64,000 nucleotides of DNA from NCBI GenBank assembly GCA_009885955.1, contig VFJS01000003.1:83086-147085 (forward strand). The letters are read 5' to 3'. Origin of the DNA: Spirochaetia bacterium (GTDB lineage Bacteria > Spirochaetota > UBA4802 > UBA5550). Under the pieces are notes generated by a model that was not told the DNA's origin, made no database searches, and was given only the letters and a program-made list of their open reading frames with translations. This document shows, piece by piece, positions 1 through 9,875 of the stretch (position 1 is the first letter of the stretch; every line of letters starts with the position of its first letter). A program made the position numbers and the translations under genes.

Positions 1-67
1 CATTCCGGAATGAGCATTATTTTTTTATCGCTGGAGGTCTTCGATGAGATACGACCTGCAACATGTG

Positions 68-544
68 CTATTGATTGGAGAGGGATATCCTCCCGGTCCT
101 GAGGAGTTCCTTGATCCCGTAGGGGCGCAGGAGCTCGATGAAATTATCCACTTTTTCCGGGGAGCCCTTTACCCCCAGGGTCATTGTCTTTGCAGATATG
201 TCGGCGATTTCGGCCCTGAATATCTCAACGAGCTGAAAAATTTCAGACCTTTTCGAAGGGACGGCGCTGACCTTGACAAGGGCAAGTTCCCGCTGTATTG
301 ACGTGGCGCCGATGTGATCCGAAACCTTAATAACATCGATGAGCTTGTTAAGCTGTTTTTTTACCTGCTCAAGGACCCTGTCGTCCCCTTTTACTACAAT
401 GGTCATGATAGAGATATCTTCCAGTTCGGTGGTGCTCACGGTAAGAGAATCGATATTGTATCCGCGGGCTGAGAAAAGGCCGGCAACGCGGGCGAGCACG
501 CCGGATTTATTTTCAACTTTAACCGAAATAACATGCTGACTCAT
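68..544 (-). CDS. ilvH: Acetolactate synthase small (regulatory) subunit
   Basis: This 158-residue protein is the regulatory subunit of acetolactate (acetohydroxyacid) synthase, the first common enzyme of branched-chain amino acid synthesis. An N-terminal ACT domain (about residues 4-80) carries the typical valine-binding signature, with NKSGVLARVAGLFSARGYN near residues 12-30, and the usual second regulatory half follows. Length is normal for the family. The ATG overlaps the stop codon of the upstream catalytic-subunit gene by 4 nt (ATGA), indicating translational coupling. The gene ends 67 bp from the window edge, so the rest of any ilv operon lies outside. Confidence 0.95.
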   Translation of the reverse strand: MSQHVISVKVENKSGVLARVAGLFSARGYNIDSLTVSTTELEDISIMTIVVKGDDRVLEQVKKQLNKLIDVIKVSDHIGATSIQRELALVKVSAVPSKRSEIFQLVEIFRAEIADISAKTMTLGVKGSPEKVDNFIELLRPYGIKELLRTGRISLSNQ

Positions 545-2226
545 GCCAGTTCCCTCATAATAGTCTCTTTGATTGATTTGCCGGCAGGGACCATGGGGTA
601 GACATTCTCCTCTTTTGACACATGGAAGTCGATGATGATCGGCCTGTCGGTAATGCTGAGCGCCCTGTCAATGGCCGGTATGACCTCTTCGAGTTTTTTA
701 ACGGTAATGCCCACGGCGCCGTATGCCACTGCCAGCTTCTCAAAGTCCGGCGCGAAGGCGAGGCAGGTGTGGGAATAACGCCTGTCGAAGAAGAGCTGCT
801 GCCACTGCCTCACCATTCCGAGAAACCCGTTGTTCAGGATAGCAATGATGATGGGCAGCCTGTGCTGGGTCGCAACGATGAGCTCCTGAATGTTCATCTG
901 TATGGATCCGTCGCCTGCGATATCAAAGACCCTCTTGCCCGGTACTGCAAGCTGCGCACCTATGGCTGCCGGGAGGCCGTAACCCATGGTGCCCAGGCCT
1001 CCGGAAGATATGAATGTCCTGGGCCTGGTGTATTTGTAGAACTGGGCGGCCCACATCTGGTTCTGCCCCACCTCGGTGCAGATGATCGCGTCGCCGCCTG
1101 TCTGTTTGTATATCTGCTCCACCACATATTGCGGCTTTATATCGCCCCTTTCGCTCATTTCATAGGTCAGGGGATTGTCCCTTTTCAGTCCGGCTACGGT
1201 CTCGAGCCACCGGTCAATCTTCGGGGGCCTGATGACCTTGTTTATCTCTGATAAAACCTGTTTGCAGTCCCCTACGATGGGGACATCGACCATTACATTT
1301 TTGCTGACCGATGCCGGGTCAATATCGATGTGTATAACTTTTGCCTCGGGGATGAACTCGGATATTTTCCCGGTGACCCTGTCATCAAACCTTGCTCCGA
1401 TTGCTATCAGGAGGTCCGACTGGTTTACGGCATGGTTTGCGTAATAGGTGCCGTGCATCCCCAGCATCTCCAGCGAGAGGGGGTCTGTTTCCGGGTAAAT
1501 TCCAAGACCAAGGAGCGTTGTTGTTATGGGAATTCCGGTCTTTCTGATGAACTCCCTCAGTTCATCAGAGGCATTGGAAATGACCACCCCGCCCCCGGCA
1601 TATACGACCGGCCTTTCTGCCGACTCAATGAGTTTGCATGCCCTTTCGATCTGTATCGGGTGGCCGCTGGTAACCGGTTTATATCCCCGTATGCTGACAG
1701 TATCGGGATAGGAGAATTTGTACATGCTTTTGGAGATGTCAACCGGTACATCAATCACAACGGGCCCCGGCCTTCCGGTCGACGCGATGTGAAAGGCTTC
1801 CTTGATTATCCTGGCAAGGTCCTGAATATCCTGCACGAGATAATTGTGCTTGGTTATGGGCCTGGTGATTCCTGTTATATCAACCTCCTGGAAGGCATCA
1901 TTTCCAATCATCTCCCTTGATACCTGCCCGGTGAATACCACAAGCGGAATGGAATCCATGTAAGCCGTTGCGATGCCGGTGACAAGGTTTGTCGCGCCCG
2001 GGCCTGAAGTGGCTAAAACAACGCCCACCTTACCCGAGGCCCTTGCATATCCGTCCGCGGCATGGACAGCGCCCTGTTCATGCCTGCTGAGGATGAACTT
2101 AAAGGGGGCATCAAAGAGGTGATGGAATATGGGAATTACAACGCCTCCGGGATAGCCGAACATGCATTCAATTTTCTCCTGTTTCAGGGATTCAATAATA
2201 ATTTCTGCCCCGGAAATTTTCAACAC
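541..2226 (-). CDS. ilvB: Acetolactate synthase large (catalytic) subunit
   Basis: This is the thiamine-diphosphate enzyme that condenses two pyruvates to acetolactate (or pyruvate and 2-oxobutyrate to acetohydroxybutyrate). From the chosen start it has 561 residues. The catalytic glutamate is in SRHEQGA (E50), and the ThDP/Mg motif runs from GDG (438-440) to NN (466-467). The frame stays open for 32 codons further upstream, but that extension is not family-like. A GGAGG at the right distance precedes GTG at 2226, or TTG at 2223 as an alternative; homologues begin near this point. ilvH follows with a 4-nt overlap. Confidence 0.93.
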   Translation of the reverse strand: MLKISGAEIIIESLKQEKIECMFGYPGGVVIPIFHHLFDAPFKFILSRHEQGAVHAADGYARASGKVGVVLATSGPGATNLVTGIATAYMDSIPLVVFTGQVSREMIGNDAFQEVDITGITRPITKHNYLVQDIQDLARIIKEAFHIASTGRPGPVVIDVPVDISKSMYKFSYPDTVSIRGYKPVTSGHPIQIERACKLIESAERPVVYAGGGVVISNASDELREFIRKTGIPITTTLLGLGIYPETDPLSLEMLGMHGTYYANHAVNQSDLLIAIGARFDDRVTGKISEFIPEAKVIHIDIDPASVSKNVMVDVPIVGDCKQVLSEINKVIRPPKIDRWLETVAGLKRDNPLTYEMSERGDIKPQYVVEQIYKQTGGDAIICTEVGQNQMWAAQFYKYTRPRTFISSGGLGTMGYGLPAAIGAQLAVPGKRVFDIAGDGSIQMNIQELIVATQHRLPIIIAILNNGFLGMVRQWQQLFFDRRYSHTCLAFAPDFEKLAVAYGAVGITVKKLEEVIPAIDRALSITDRPIIIDFHVSKEENVYPMVPAGKSIKETIMRELA

Positions 2227-2269
2227 ATGCCCCTCCAGATATAAAACTGAAAAAATAATCGAAATTGTA

Positions 2270-2298
2270 GGTTTACAATTGGATAATAAATTTGTCAA
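2270..2298 (-). promoter_or_regulatory. Possible sigma70-type promoter for ilvBH
   Basis: On the minus strand TTGACA (2298-2293) is followed after 17 nt by TAAACC (2275-2270). The -35 box is perfect but the -10 box is poor, and a better TACAAT lies too far downstream. The spacing and AT-rich context about 45 nt before the start codon make it the best candidate. Confidence 0.35.
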
Positions 2299-2455
2299 TT
2301 TTTTTTCTTTGTATAGCCTCAAAAAGGTTTTTCACTATGCCCGCAGGCTTGTGGATATGAAAAAATTCATGGACATGACTAATTATTTTTTGTATATATT
2401 AAATTAATTGACGAAAATAGACTAAGGTTATTTAAATTGATCAAATGGTAAAAAT

Positions 2456-3352
2456 ATGGCTGTAAATATAAAAAAGCTGGTAAACGAGATACATAAAGAA
2501 ATAGTTCTACAAAACGGCAGGGAGGACAGTGAAGCTATACCCCATTCCGACCAGTTTATTAAAAGAATAACCTCTTCCATTGGAATCGATGCAAATACAT
2601 GCCTGGATATTATAGGGATGCTAAAAGAGGCCCATAAGATACTGATTTTTGAAATATCCAAGGAAAATATAGACCAGAAAATTGAAAAAATTGACGGATA
2701 TATTGATGCCGACCTTCACACCCTGAAAAAGCTGAAACTCATTTATCACAAAATCCTTGAAGAAATCTATGAGGATGAACGGAGGCAGAAAAAAAATTCA
2801 TTCCAGATAATCCGTGAGCTTATAATGGATATGGGCAGGATAAGCAGGACACAGCTCGGGATGATCCTGAACAAGGCGGTCATGCTCGATGAATTTGATA
2901 AGTTGATTGAAAAGGAGTTTGGACTGTATACTGAGAACTGGAAGGCCGGAAAGCTTGAGGTTTTAATCAAAGAATATGAGAACCATAATGCAATAGAGGG
3001 AACACAGGAAAAGAAAGCTGATGTTTCAGCCTCTGTAAATGATACATACATCACGAAAAGGGCAGTGGATATGAATCCTGTGGACACAACAGGAAAATTT
3101 TCAGTAAATAAAATGATTCAGATATACGGAGTGGAGTTTTTTTTCAGGGTCAACCTGAGGAAATACAACTTCGATCTCATATCAGAACTGATAGAAAGCA
3201 GGCAGCTGAACAGGAGATCTGATCTGAAGCTGTTGAAAGACATGCTTCAGAAGATAAAACAGAATACGAATAATGATACAAAATTAAATGAATATATTGA
3301 TAAAATTGCAAAACTTGAAAGGGCTATTTCAAGAAATTTGACAGCGGTTTGA
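2456..3352 (+). CDS. Hypothetical helical cytosolic protein
   Basis: This 298-residue protein matches no family I recognise. It has no signal peptide or membrane segment and is rich in Lys, Glu and Ile. Long amphipathic helices run through residues 1-160 and 215-298, with a polar linker at about 170-205 (ending AVDMNPVDTTGKFSV). The C-terminal part (KMIQIYGVEFFFRVNLRKYNF) is followed by charged heptad-like stretches that could form a coiled coil. No good ribosome binding site precedes the ATG. It lies divergently from ilvB, and its GC is lower than that of the metabolic genes. Confidence 0.6.
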   Translation: MAVNIKKLVNEIHKEIVLQNGREDSEAIPHSDQFIKRITSSIGIDANTCLDIIGMLKEAHKILIFEISKENIDQKIEKIDGYIDADLHTLKKLKLIYHKILEEIYEDERRQKKNSFQIIRELIMDMGRISRTQLGMILNKAVMLDEFDKLIEKEFGLYTENWKAGKLEVLIKEYENHNAIEGTQEKKADVSASVNDTYITKRAVDMNPVDTTGKFSVNKMIQIYGVEFFFRVNLRKYNFDLISELIESRQLNRRSDLKLLKDMLQKIKQNTNNDTKLNEYIDKIAKLERAISRNLTAV

Positions 3353-3479
3353 ACAGGAAAATTAACCATTGACAAATCAAAGGCATGCAGATACGTATAG
3401 CCTCATGAACGGCATCAAAGGCTGATAACAGGAATGCATAAATTCAATTGCCCCGGCATCAGCAGAGTCAGGATATGAA

Positions 3480-4259
3480 ATGAAGAAAACTTATAGAAAA
3501 ATATTATTTTTTGTATTCATGTTGTATGCCCCGTTAAACCTCGCGGCCGGGGAATTTTTAAACACAGTCATGCATCTGAATTTTCTGTACATGTACGGAG
3601 TTTCAACCTGGGGCGACATAACAACATATGAACATAATAATTTTGCCATCAAGGATCCCGATAACGGAATGAGAAATGCAAGGCCCGATCACAAGGATAA
3701 TGCCTTCGGTTTTTTCATGGATATTACTCCATTCAGGGCCTTTCTTCTGGGTAATGAAGATAATGCCATCAAGCTGGGGTTCAGGTTTTCATACAAATTC
3801 CATAGTGTGGGCCAGACGGTGCAGCTTGAAAACAAGAGTTATAAAAGCGATTTGATGAATTTTCAGGCATTCATGGGCGGCATCGTTCTCTACTATGCGC
3901 CTACGGTTGAACCTGCCGTGGTTTCAAAGAATTACAACTCTTCAAAAGGTTTAACCTTTTTTGTCATGTATGGGCAGCTGCAGGGCGGGGAGATCAGCGC
4001 GTTTCCTGTTTGGAAAAAAACCGACCCAGACACATACCCCCTTGCCGTCAGCTCGACAAAAATTAAAGGCAACAAATTTGATATCGGTTTCGGGGGTGAA
4101 GTTTCCATATGCGGGTCTGTAAGTTTAGGGCTTAATATTTATTATTCCCTTATTACCTATACAATGAACGACAAAATTTATTCCAGGGTCGGCAGGAATT
4201 CAACACTCAATGAAGTCGGCCTGGAACTTTTCATAGGGATCCCGATACAATATTTTTAA
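3480..4259 (+). CDS. Exported, probably outer-membrane beta-barrel protein
   Basis: The 259-residue product starts with a clear Sec signal peptide (KK, then a hydrophobic stretch, cleavage near LNLAAG at about residue 24). The rest has no hydrophobic helices. Alternating aromatic/polar strands such as KLGFRFSYKFHS and SVSLGLNIYYSLITYTM end in a terminal aromatic residue (IPIQYF), a pattern typical of outer-membrane barrels. An AGGA lies 7 nt before the ATG. No specific family is recognised. The histidine kinase gene follows after 84 nt on the same strand, so the two may be co-transcribed. Confidence 0.6.
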   Translation: MKKTYRKILFFVFMLYAPLNLAAGEFLNTVMHLNFLYMYGVSTWGDITTYEHNNFAIKDPDNGMRNARPDHKDNAFGFFMDITPFRAFLLGNEDNAIKLGFRFSYKFHSVGQTVQLENKSYKSDLMNFQAFMGGIVLYYAPTVEPAVVSKNYNSSKGLTFFVMYGQLQGGEISAFPVWKKTDPDTYPLAVSSTKIKGNKFDIGFGGEVSICGSVSLGLNIYYSLITYTMNDKIYSRVGRNSTLNEVGLELFIGIPIQYF

Positions 4260-4343
4260 CAGTATGGAATATCATGCAGGGTTCAGGCTTTCAACCTTCA
4301 ACATTCGGTTTGTATTATCCGGTACTTCACTGGCGGCAATCAT

Positions 4344-5279
4344 ATGAAATTTAAACCAGGAAAGCTCATGCTGCTCCTGACAATGCTTCTAATATGTATT
4401 GGAATTACTGTTTTATCCGAGTTTATATTTCATGTGGACATTGTTTACACCCATCTTTTTTATATCCCCATAATTATTTCCGGGCTCTGGTATGAGAAGA
4501 AGGCCCTTTTCCCTGCAATCGTCCTCGGGATTGTTCATATTGCTGCCGATTATCTGGTGAAAGATTATTTTAATGCAGCTACAATCCTCCGTTCAATAAT
4601 GTTTTGCGTCATTGCGCTCACGGTAGGAACCCTCAGGGAAAAAATAAGGGCAGGCGAGGCATTGAAGCAGGTTGTGAAGCAGAAGGAGCTCCATCTTATG
4701 GAGTTCCAGCACAGGGTAAAGAATAATCTCAATATTATATCAAGCCTTCTGGGCCTGGAGGCGGATAATTTTTCCGATATCAGGCTTAAGACCGCTTTCA
4801 TGGATGCCCAGTCCCGGCTTCATTCACTCTCCTCCATATACGAGCAGTATTACAGCTCGTCAGACCTTGACAGCATAGATCTTAACCGCTATGTCGGGGA
4901 TCTTGCAGAATCTACAAAAAAAACTTTTAACTCAGAAACAAGAACCATCAGCATCATTTCAGAAATTGAGGAAATCAGGCTCGATTCAAAAAGGTCTGTT
5001 CCCATAGGGATGATTCTGAATGAGCTTCTGACGAATTCATTGAAGTATGCCTATCCGAGCGGAGCCGCCGGGGAGATTCGCATAAATCTGGCAATGAAGA
5101 ATGGGATGGTTACTCTTTCAGTCTCTGATGACGGCAAGGGTTTTCCCGGAGATTATAATCCAGAAAGCTCCAAGAGCATGGGGCTCCGCCTTGTGAAAAT
5201 GCTTGTAAAACAGATACATGGGGAAATGATTGTTGAAAAGGGGAGGGGCGTCTCGGTTTCAATATCGTTTCCGGTATAA
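4344..5279 (+). CDS. Membrane sensor histidine kinase, HisKA_2 type
   Basis: The N-terminal 95 residues form about four membrane helices (for example YTHLFYIPIIISGLWY), giving a membrane-embedded sensor with no large periplasmic domain. The phosphoacceptor region follows, with EFQHRVKNNLNIISSLLGLE near residues 120-140; the His of QHRVKNN is the phosphorylation site. The HATPase_c domain has NELLTNSLKYA as N-box and DDGKGFPGD as G1 box. The protein is short (311 aa), with no PAS or receiver domain. It is a two-component sensor whose partner regulator is not adjacent, and it converges with the next sensor kinase gene. Confidence 0.85.
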   Translation: MKFKPGKLMLLLTMLLICIGITVLSEFIFHVDIVYTHLFYIPIIISGLWYEKKALFPAIVLGIVHIAADYLVKDYFNAATILRSIMFCVIALTVGTLREKIRAGEALKQVVKQKELHLMEFQHRVKNNLNIISSLLGLEADNFSDIRLKTAFMDAQSRLHSLSSIYEQYYSSSDLDSIDLNRYVGDLAESTKKTFNSETRTISIISEIEEIRLDSKRSVPIGMILNELLTNSLKYAYPSGAAGEIRINLAMKNGMVTLSVSDDGKGFPGDYNPESSKSMGLRLVKMLVKQIHGEMIVEKGRGVSVSISFPV

Positions 5280-5291
5280 CGGGCGGCCGGG

Positions 5292-7418
5292 TTAAACTTT
5301 TTTTATCATCCTTATAATATAACTGGTTCCTTTTTCCCTGTGAAGCTCCAGTATGCCGCCAAGCTGCTGGGCAAGGGTTGATAGGAGCTTCAGCCCCAGG
5401 GTGTCAGCTTCGTAAAGGCTTATTTCACCGGGGATTCCCACGCCGTTATCGGAAAAATTCAGCAATATAAATCCCCTCTCCTCTTGCATGGATATCCTGA
5501 TTTCACCCTCCCTGCCGCCGGGAAATGCATACTTCAGTGAATTGGTAAGCATCTCAGTGATAATAAGGCCCAGGGGAACAAGGGAATTTATGTCATACCT
5601 CAGGTCATTGTTTACATCAATGGAGAGCCGTATGATACTTGCCCCGTCGGAAAAGGACGTCAGGACAAGACTTGAGAGGTCATGTATGTATTCATTCAGG
5701 TTTATTGTTGAAAAGTCATCACTCTTGTATATCTTTTCATGAACCAGGGCAATGGAGCGTATTTTTTCAGTGAGCACTTTCAGTATGTCCAGGGCTTTCC
5801 TGTCCTGGATATCGTAGGTCTGGAGGTTGATGAGGCTCAGGATAATGTTCAGGTTGTTTTTTACCCTGTGATGAATCTCCTTTAAGAGGGAGTCTTTTAT
5901 CTCCAGTGTATCCCTGAGCTTAATCTCTGATTTTTTTCTTTCAGTTATATCTGTTATAACCCCCATGAACCTGTTTACCCAGCCCATCTCATCTATTTCC
6001 GGAAGCGCCTGCCCCATGACCCAGGTAGAACTTCCGCCGCTGTTTATAAACCGGAATTCGGATTTGAATGGAATGTTCTGTTCAAAGAGCCTGCCGAGTC
6101 CCGCAAGGATTCGTTCTTTCTCTTCAGGATGCAGGAATTCTGCCCAGCTCTCTCCCAGGTTCTTTCCGGCAGTTTCGCCTGCTATTTCAACATGCCTCCT
6201 GTTTTCATAGAGGCATATTCCGTTTATATCGGTATAAAAAATTCCTACGGGAGATATCTCTGCCAGGGTAAAATAGCGTCTGGAGCTTTCCCTCAGCTCT
6301 TTTTCCAGGAATCTCTTTTTCACAATGCCGATGAACAGGAGAATGATGATCAATATCAGGATGGTGAAAATTATAAGCGCCTGCCAGACAATATGGGAGT
6401 ACTTTGCGTAAAAGGAATCCGGCTTGTTGATGATTATGCTACCGGCAGGGAGCCTGCTTTCATCGATGCCCCACCGTTTCAGCTGGTTGTAGTCAAACAT
6501 GTAGGTGTTGGGGCTGTCCATGGATACCGGGATGCTGTTGATATTCTCCCCCCTGAGAATCCTTAACCCTATTTCAGCAGCTGTTTTCCCCTGGTGAAAC
6601 CCGCTCACCACCTTGCCGCCAAGGACGCCTTCACCCATTCGTGAGTCTGTGACGACATAAATGGGTACGGCGGCATTTTTTACAATCAGGTCTATAGATT
6701 CCTTCTGGGAATAGGTTTTCCCGAGGGCATCCTTGAAGTGGCTGAGGAGAAGTATGGCCTTCTTCCCCTGTAACTTGCCGACCTCAATTAGAAAATTATC
6801 AAAGGTATAATCGCTCATGGAGAGGCTTCTGAATTTTATCTTTCCGGTAATGTCTTTTATGATATGCATTACCGCTTCGTAATGGGCTATGCCCGTGGTT
6901 GTGTTATCGGAAATGATTGCCACTTCCTCAACCGAAGGGTCGATTGTTTTAATAAGCTCAAGGGTGCTTTTATAGTCGATATTCTCAATGACGCCGGTGA
7001 TATATTTTACTCCCCTGAATATGGCCGGGTGATAGTCGTTCAATCCGCAGAATACTACGGGCGTGTTCCTGAACAGGGATTCCCTGTATTTTACAAGAAA
7101 ATCAATGGCATCATTATCGCTGGCAAGAACAAGGTCAAATTTTATCGAGTAATCCATATGCCTGTAAACGGTATACAGCCCTGAGAGCTGAACTATCCCA
7201 GGGATACGCTTCATATCCATGTGTTTGTAATAAATTTCTGCATCTTTTAGTTCAGTTGCAAGGACAGATTCCATCCCCTTCATGATCCTGTCTGACCATG
7301 GGTAGCCCTGGTGATAGGAGTTGAGGATTAATATGTTTTTTTTCCCCGGCTCTCCCTGGAGCCCATTTCCCGCGGGGAATATCATTATAAGGATAAGGAT
7401 GATAATCCTGTTTTTCAT
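5292..7418 (-). CDS. ABC-substrate-binding-domain / PAS sensor histidine kinase
   Basis: A 708-residue sensor. A signal peptide/anchor (1-22) is followed by a periplasmic domain of the ABC_sub_bind type (about 28-330; KNILILNSYHQGYPWSDRIM is typical of this sensor class). A transmembrane helix at about 345-367 comes next, then a PAS domain (375-500), a HisKA_2 region with EIHHRVKNNLNIILSLINLQ, and HATPase_c (TEMLTNSLKYA; DNGVGIPG). It probably binds a small periplasmic ligand and signals to a separate response regulator. Its kinase module closely resembles that of the convergent gene at 4344-5279, so the two may be related by domain shuffling. Confidence 0.87.
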   Translation of the reverse strand: MKNRIIILILIMIFPAGNGLQGEPGKKNILILNSYHQGYPWSDRIMKGMESVLATELKDAEIYYKHMDMKRIPGIVQLSGLYTVYRHMDYSIKFDLVLASDNDAIDFLVKYRESLFRNTPVVFCGLNDYHPAIFRGVKYITGVIENIDYKSTLELIKTIDPSVEEVAIISDNTTTGIAHYEAVMHIIKDITGKIKFRSLSMSDYTFDNFLIEVGKLQGKKAILLLSHFKDALGKTYSQKESIDLIVKNAAVPIYVVTDSRMGEGVLGGKVVSGFHQGKTAAEIGLRILRGENINSIPVSMDSPNTYMFDYNQLKRWGIDESRLPAGSIIINKPDSFYAKYSHIVWQALIIFTILILIIILLFIGIVKKRFLEKELRESSRRYFTLAEISPVGIFYTDINGICLYENRRHVEIAGETAGKNLGESWAEFLHPEEKERILAGLGRLFEQNIPFKSEFRFINSGGSSTWVMGQALPEIDEMGWVNRFMGVITDITERKKSEIKLRDTLEIKDSLLKEIHHRVKNNLNIILSLINLQTYDIQDRKALDILKVLTEKIRSIALVHEKIYKSDDFSTINLNEYIHDLSSLVLTSFSDGASIIRLSIDVNNDLRYDINSLVPLGLIITEMLTNSLKYAFPGGREGEIRISMQEERGFILLNFSDNGVGIPGEISLYEADTLGLKLLSTLAQQLGGILELHREKGTSYIIRMIKKV

Positions 7419-7505
7419 GGTATTTTATGTATAATATAATATCATGAAATTTTCATTATTTTTTTCAGTAATTTTTGGGAATGATAAAAAAATAGAGAAA
7501 ATTCC

Positions 7506-7578
7506 GCCACAGAGGCTCAGAGGCACAGAGAAATTTCAGGAAATGGTCTCATGCTCTGTGTCTCTGCGTCTCCGTGGC
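7506..7578. repeat. Inverted repeat, CACAGAG family (full hairpin)
   Basis: Two 25-bp arms (7506-7530 and 7554-7578) are imperfect reverse complements: GCCACAGAGGCTCAGAG on the left and CTCTGCGTCTCCGTGGC on the right, around a 23-bp centre. It lies 26 bp beyond the sucD stop codon and could fold in RNA. Single half-elements of the same family occur at 40065-40089 and 62649-62673. There is no T-tract, so a terminator role is unproven. Confidence 0.8.
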
Positions 7579-7604
7579 TAACGATGTTTGTTTTCCGGGT
7601 TGTA

Positions 7605-8483
7605 TCACTTGAATTTGAATACTTTCACGCACAGGTCCCCGAAGGAGCCCAGACTGTCGCACACATGTATGCCGCTCTTTTTCATGGTCTCAATTTTGCT
7701 CTGAGCAGTGCCGCTCTTTCCGCTTATGATTGCCCCTGCATGGCCCATCCTGCGGCCTGCAGGCGCGGTGAGCCCGGCGATGAATCCTATGACCGGTTTT
7801 TTAACGTTTTTCACGATGAATTCCGATGCTGCCTCCTCGGCATTTCCACCGATCTCGCCTACCATGACTATCCCCTTTGTTTCAGTATCGTTCTGAAAGG
7901 CTTCGAGGCAGTCTATGAAATTGGTCCCGTTTACCGGGTCTCCGCCTATACCGACACAGGTGGTCTGGCCTATTCCCCTGAGGCTCAGCTGGTTCACCAC
8001 CTCATAGGTGAGGGTGCCGGACCTGGAGACAACGCCTATGGGGCCTCCGGGGGTATGTATTTTTGCCGGCATGATCCCGATTTTACATTTCCCCGGGGAT
8101 ATGATTCCCGGGCAGTTGGGGCCTATGAGGTGGGTCTTTTTTCCTGACATGAAGTTTTTTATTTTTATCATATCCATGATCGGTATTCCTTCGGTAATGG
8201 CAACTACAAGGTCAACGCCTGCGTCAACGGCTTCCATTATTGCGTCTGCGGCAAAGGGAGGCGGAACAAATATCATGCTGCAGTTTGCCCCGGCCTTTGC
8301 CACTGCTTCCTTAACGGTATTAAAAACCGGGATGTCGTCCATTTTCTGGCCGCCTTTGCCCGGTGTCACCCCTGCTACCACCTTTGTCCCGTATGCAACG
8401 CACTGCCTTGTGTGGAACTGGCCTTCATTTCCCGTAATCCCCTGGACCAGGAGCCGGGTGTTATTGTCAACAAATATGCTCAT
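7605..8483 (-). CDS. sucD: Succinyl-CoA synthetase (ADP-forming) alpha subunit
   Basis: The 292-residue alpha subunit of succinate-CoA ligase interconverts succinyl-CoA and succinate with nucleotide. Visible features are the CoA-binding start ([15 protein letters not shown]), [11 protein letters not shown], and the phosphohistidine region near GHAGAIISG close to the C-terminus. The frame is open 7 codons further upstream, but a GGAGG five bases before the ATG at 8483 fixes the start. It is the last gene of the minus-strand run mutase, meaB, sucC, sucD, separated from sucC by 74 bp that include a palindromic repeat. Confidence 0.95.
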   Translation of the reverse strand: MSIFVDNNTRLLVQGITGNEGQFHTRQCVAYGTKVVAGVTPGKGGQKMDDIPVFNTVKEAVAKAGANCSMIFVPPPFAADAIMEAVDAGVDLVVAITEGIPIMDMIKIKNFMSGKKTHLIGPNCPGIISPGKCKIGIMPAKIHTPGGPIGVVSRSGTLTYEVVNQLSLRGIGQTTCVGIGGDPVNGTNFIDCLEAFQNDTETKGIVMVGEIGGNAEEAASEFIVKNVKKPVIGFIAGLTAPAGRRMGHAGAIISGKSGTAQSKIETMKKSGIHVCDSLGSFGDLCVKVFKFK

Positions 8484-8530
8484 TGAATCCTCCATTATGT
8501 TCATAGTAATTGGTATGTTGAAATATCATT

Positions 8531-8564
8531 CATGTAGGGGCAAATAATTATTTGCCCCTACATG
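8531..8564. repeat. Perfect 34-bp palindrome overlapping the 3' end of sucC
   Basis: Positions 8531-8547 are the exact reverse complement of 8548-8564 (outer bases CATGTAGGGGCAAATAA). The palindrome contains the last codon (ATG) and the TAG stop of sucC. It could fold into a strong hairpin in the sucC-sucD mRNA, but the AT-rich run is in the loop centre rather than downstream, so it is not a standard terminator. It looks like a short mobile or repetitive palindrome inserted at the gene end. Confidence 0.85.
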
Positions 8565-9718
8565 ACAATTGCGGCGACTTTATTTGCCGCATCTTTAAGA
8601 TCAACAGCCGTTATAAGGTTAAGGCCCGATTCGGATAGGATTTTCCTCCCCTCGTCAACGTTCGTCCCTTCCATCCGTATTACAACGGGAACGGTAATGC
8701 CGATTTTTTTTGCAGCCTGGACAACGCCGTTTGCGAGGATATCGCACCTCAGGATCCCTCCGAAAATATTTATCAGGATCCCCTTTACATTTTTGTCGCT
8801 GAGGATTATCCTGAACCCGTTCTCAACCATCTCGGCAGAGGCGCCGCCCCCGACATCGAGGAAATTCGCAGGTTCCGCGCCCACCTGCTTGATGATGTCC
8901 ATGGTGGCCATTGCAAGGCCGGCGCCGTTTACCATGTTGCCGATGTTCCCGTCCATTTTTATGTAGTTCAGGTTGAACTTCGATGCTTCCACCTCCAGCG
9001 GATCCTCCTCGTCTATATCCCGGTATGCCTGGATATCCTTGTGGCGGTAGAGGGCATTGTCGTCGAAGTTTATCTTTGCATCAAGGGCAATCACCTTTTC
9101 ATCGGCAGTTATGATGAGCGGGTTGATCTCCACCTGTGAGCAGTCATAGGTGGTAAAGAGGTTGTACAGGTTTTTCAGCATGGCCGTGAACTGCTTCAGC
9201 GGTTCCGGCTTCAGGTTGAGGCCGAACCCGGCTTCCCTGCAGTGGTAGGGCTGTATCCCCGTCAGCGGGTCAATGGATACCCTGATGATTTTTTCCGGTG
9301 ATTTTTCCGCAACCTCCTCAATGTCCATTCCGCCGGCTTCACTGGCCATAATCACTATTTTAGCCGTGGCCCTGTCGGGGATGATGCTCAGGTAGAGCTC
9401 CTTCTCAATTTTCAGCCCCTGTTCCACCAGGAGTTTTTTTACTTTTTTTCCTTCCGGGCCCGTCTGGTGGGTCACCAGGTTCATGCCGAGAATCTCACCG
9501 GCATATGTATCAAGTTCCTCGTGGGATTTTGCGATCTTCACGCCTCCGCCTTTGCCCCTGCCGCCGGCATGTATCTGGGCTTTCACTACAACAGGGTATG
9601 AGCCAAGCCTGTCGGCAATAATTTTCGCTTCACCCAAACTGTATGCTGCGCCGCCTTCAGGCACAGGTATCCCGAATTTTTTCAACAGCTCCTTTGCCTG
9701 GTATTCATGTATGTTCAT
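8558..9718 (-). CDS. sucC: Succinyl-CoA synthetase (ADP-forming) beta subunit
   Basis: This 386-residue ATP-grasp subunit of succinate-CoA ligase begins [20 protein letters not shown], the standard family N-terminus. It also has the [18 protein letters not shown] nucleotide-binding loop and the C-terminal CoA-ligase part with [16 protein letters not shown] is 10 nt before the ATG at 9718; a TTG three codons upstream is too close to it. The last codons read into the 34-bp palindrome, which supplies Met and stop. In this context it links succinate to the methylmalonyl-CoA mutase reaction. Confidence 0.95.
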   Translation of the reverse strand: MNIHEYQAKELLKKFGIPVPEGGAAYSLGEAKIIADRLGSYPVVVKAQIHAGGRGKGGGVKIAKSHEELDTYAGEILGMNLVTHQTGPEGKKVKKLLVEQGLKIEKELYLSIIPDRATAKIVIMASEAGGMDIEEVAEKSPEKIIRVSIDPLTGIQPYHCREAGFGLNLKPEPLKQFTAMLKNLYNLFTTYDCSQVEINPLIITADEKVIALDAKINFDDNALYRHKDIQAYRDIDEEDPLEVEASKFNLNYIKMDGNIGNMVNGAGLAMATMDIIKQVGAEPANFLDVGGGASAEMVENGFRIILSDKNVKGILINIFGGILRCDILANGVVQAAKKIGITVPVVIRMEGTNVDEGRKILSESGLNLITAVDLKDAANKVAAIVM

Positions 9719-9754
9719 AATATACAATCTCCTTAAAATTTAATAATCCTGATA

Positions 9755-9872
9755 ATGCCCTCACCCGCGCTCTGCGCGCCCTCTCCCTGTAGGGCGAGGG
9801 CTTCTGAAACATAGATTTTTTTCATCAGCTCCCCTCTCCCTATTCCGGGAGAGGGGCCGGGGGTGAGGGCAT
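9755..9872. repeat. GCCCTCACCC foldback element, copy A (complete)
   Basis: The termini are ATGCCCTCACCC and GGGTGAGGGCAT. The left half (9755-9806) has its own dyad around GCGCTCTGCGCGC and CCCTGTAGGG. The right half (about 9830-9872) has CTCCCTATTCCGGGAG. A roughly 25-bp spacer joins them. The element fills the meaB-sucC intergenic space. Copy B (25903-26098) is its reverse complement with a longer centre. Confidence 0.88.
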
Positions 9873-9875
9873 AGT

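Noticed and set aside
622..1251. Long plus-strand frame opposite ilvB
   Set aside because: It is the antisense shadow of a well-conserved acetolactate synthase gene and has no family features or ribosome binding site.
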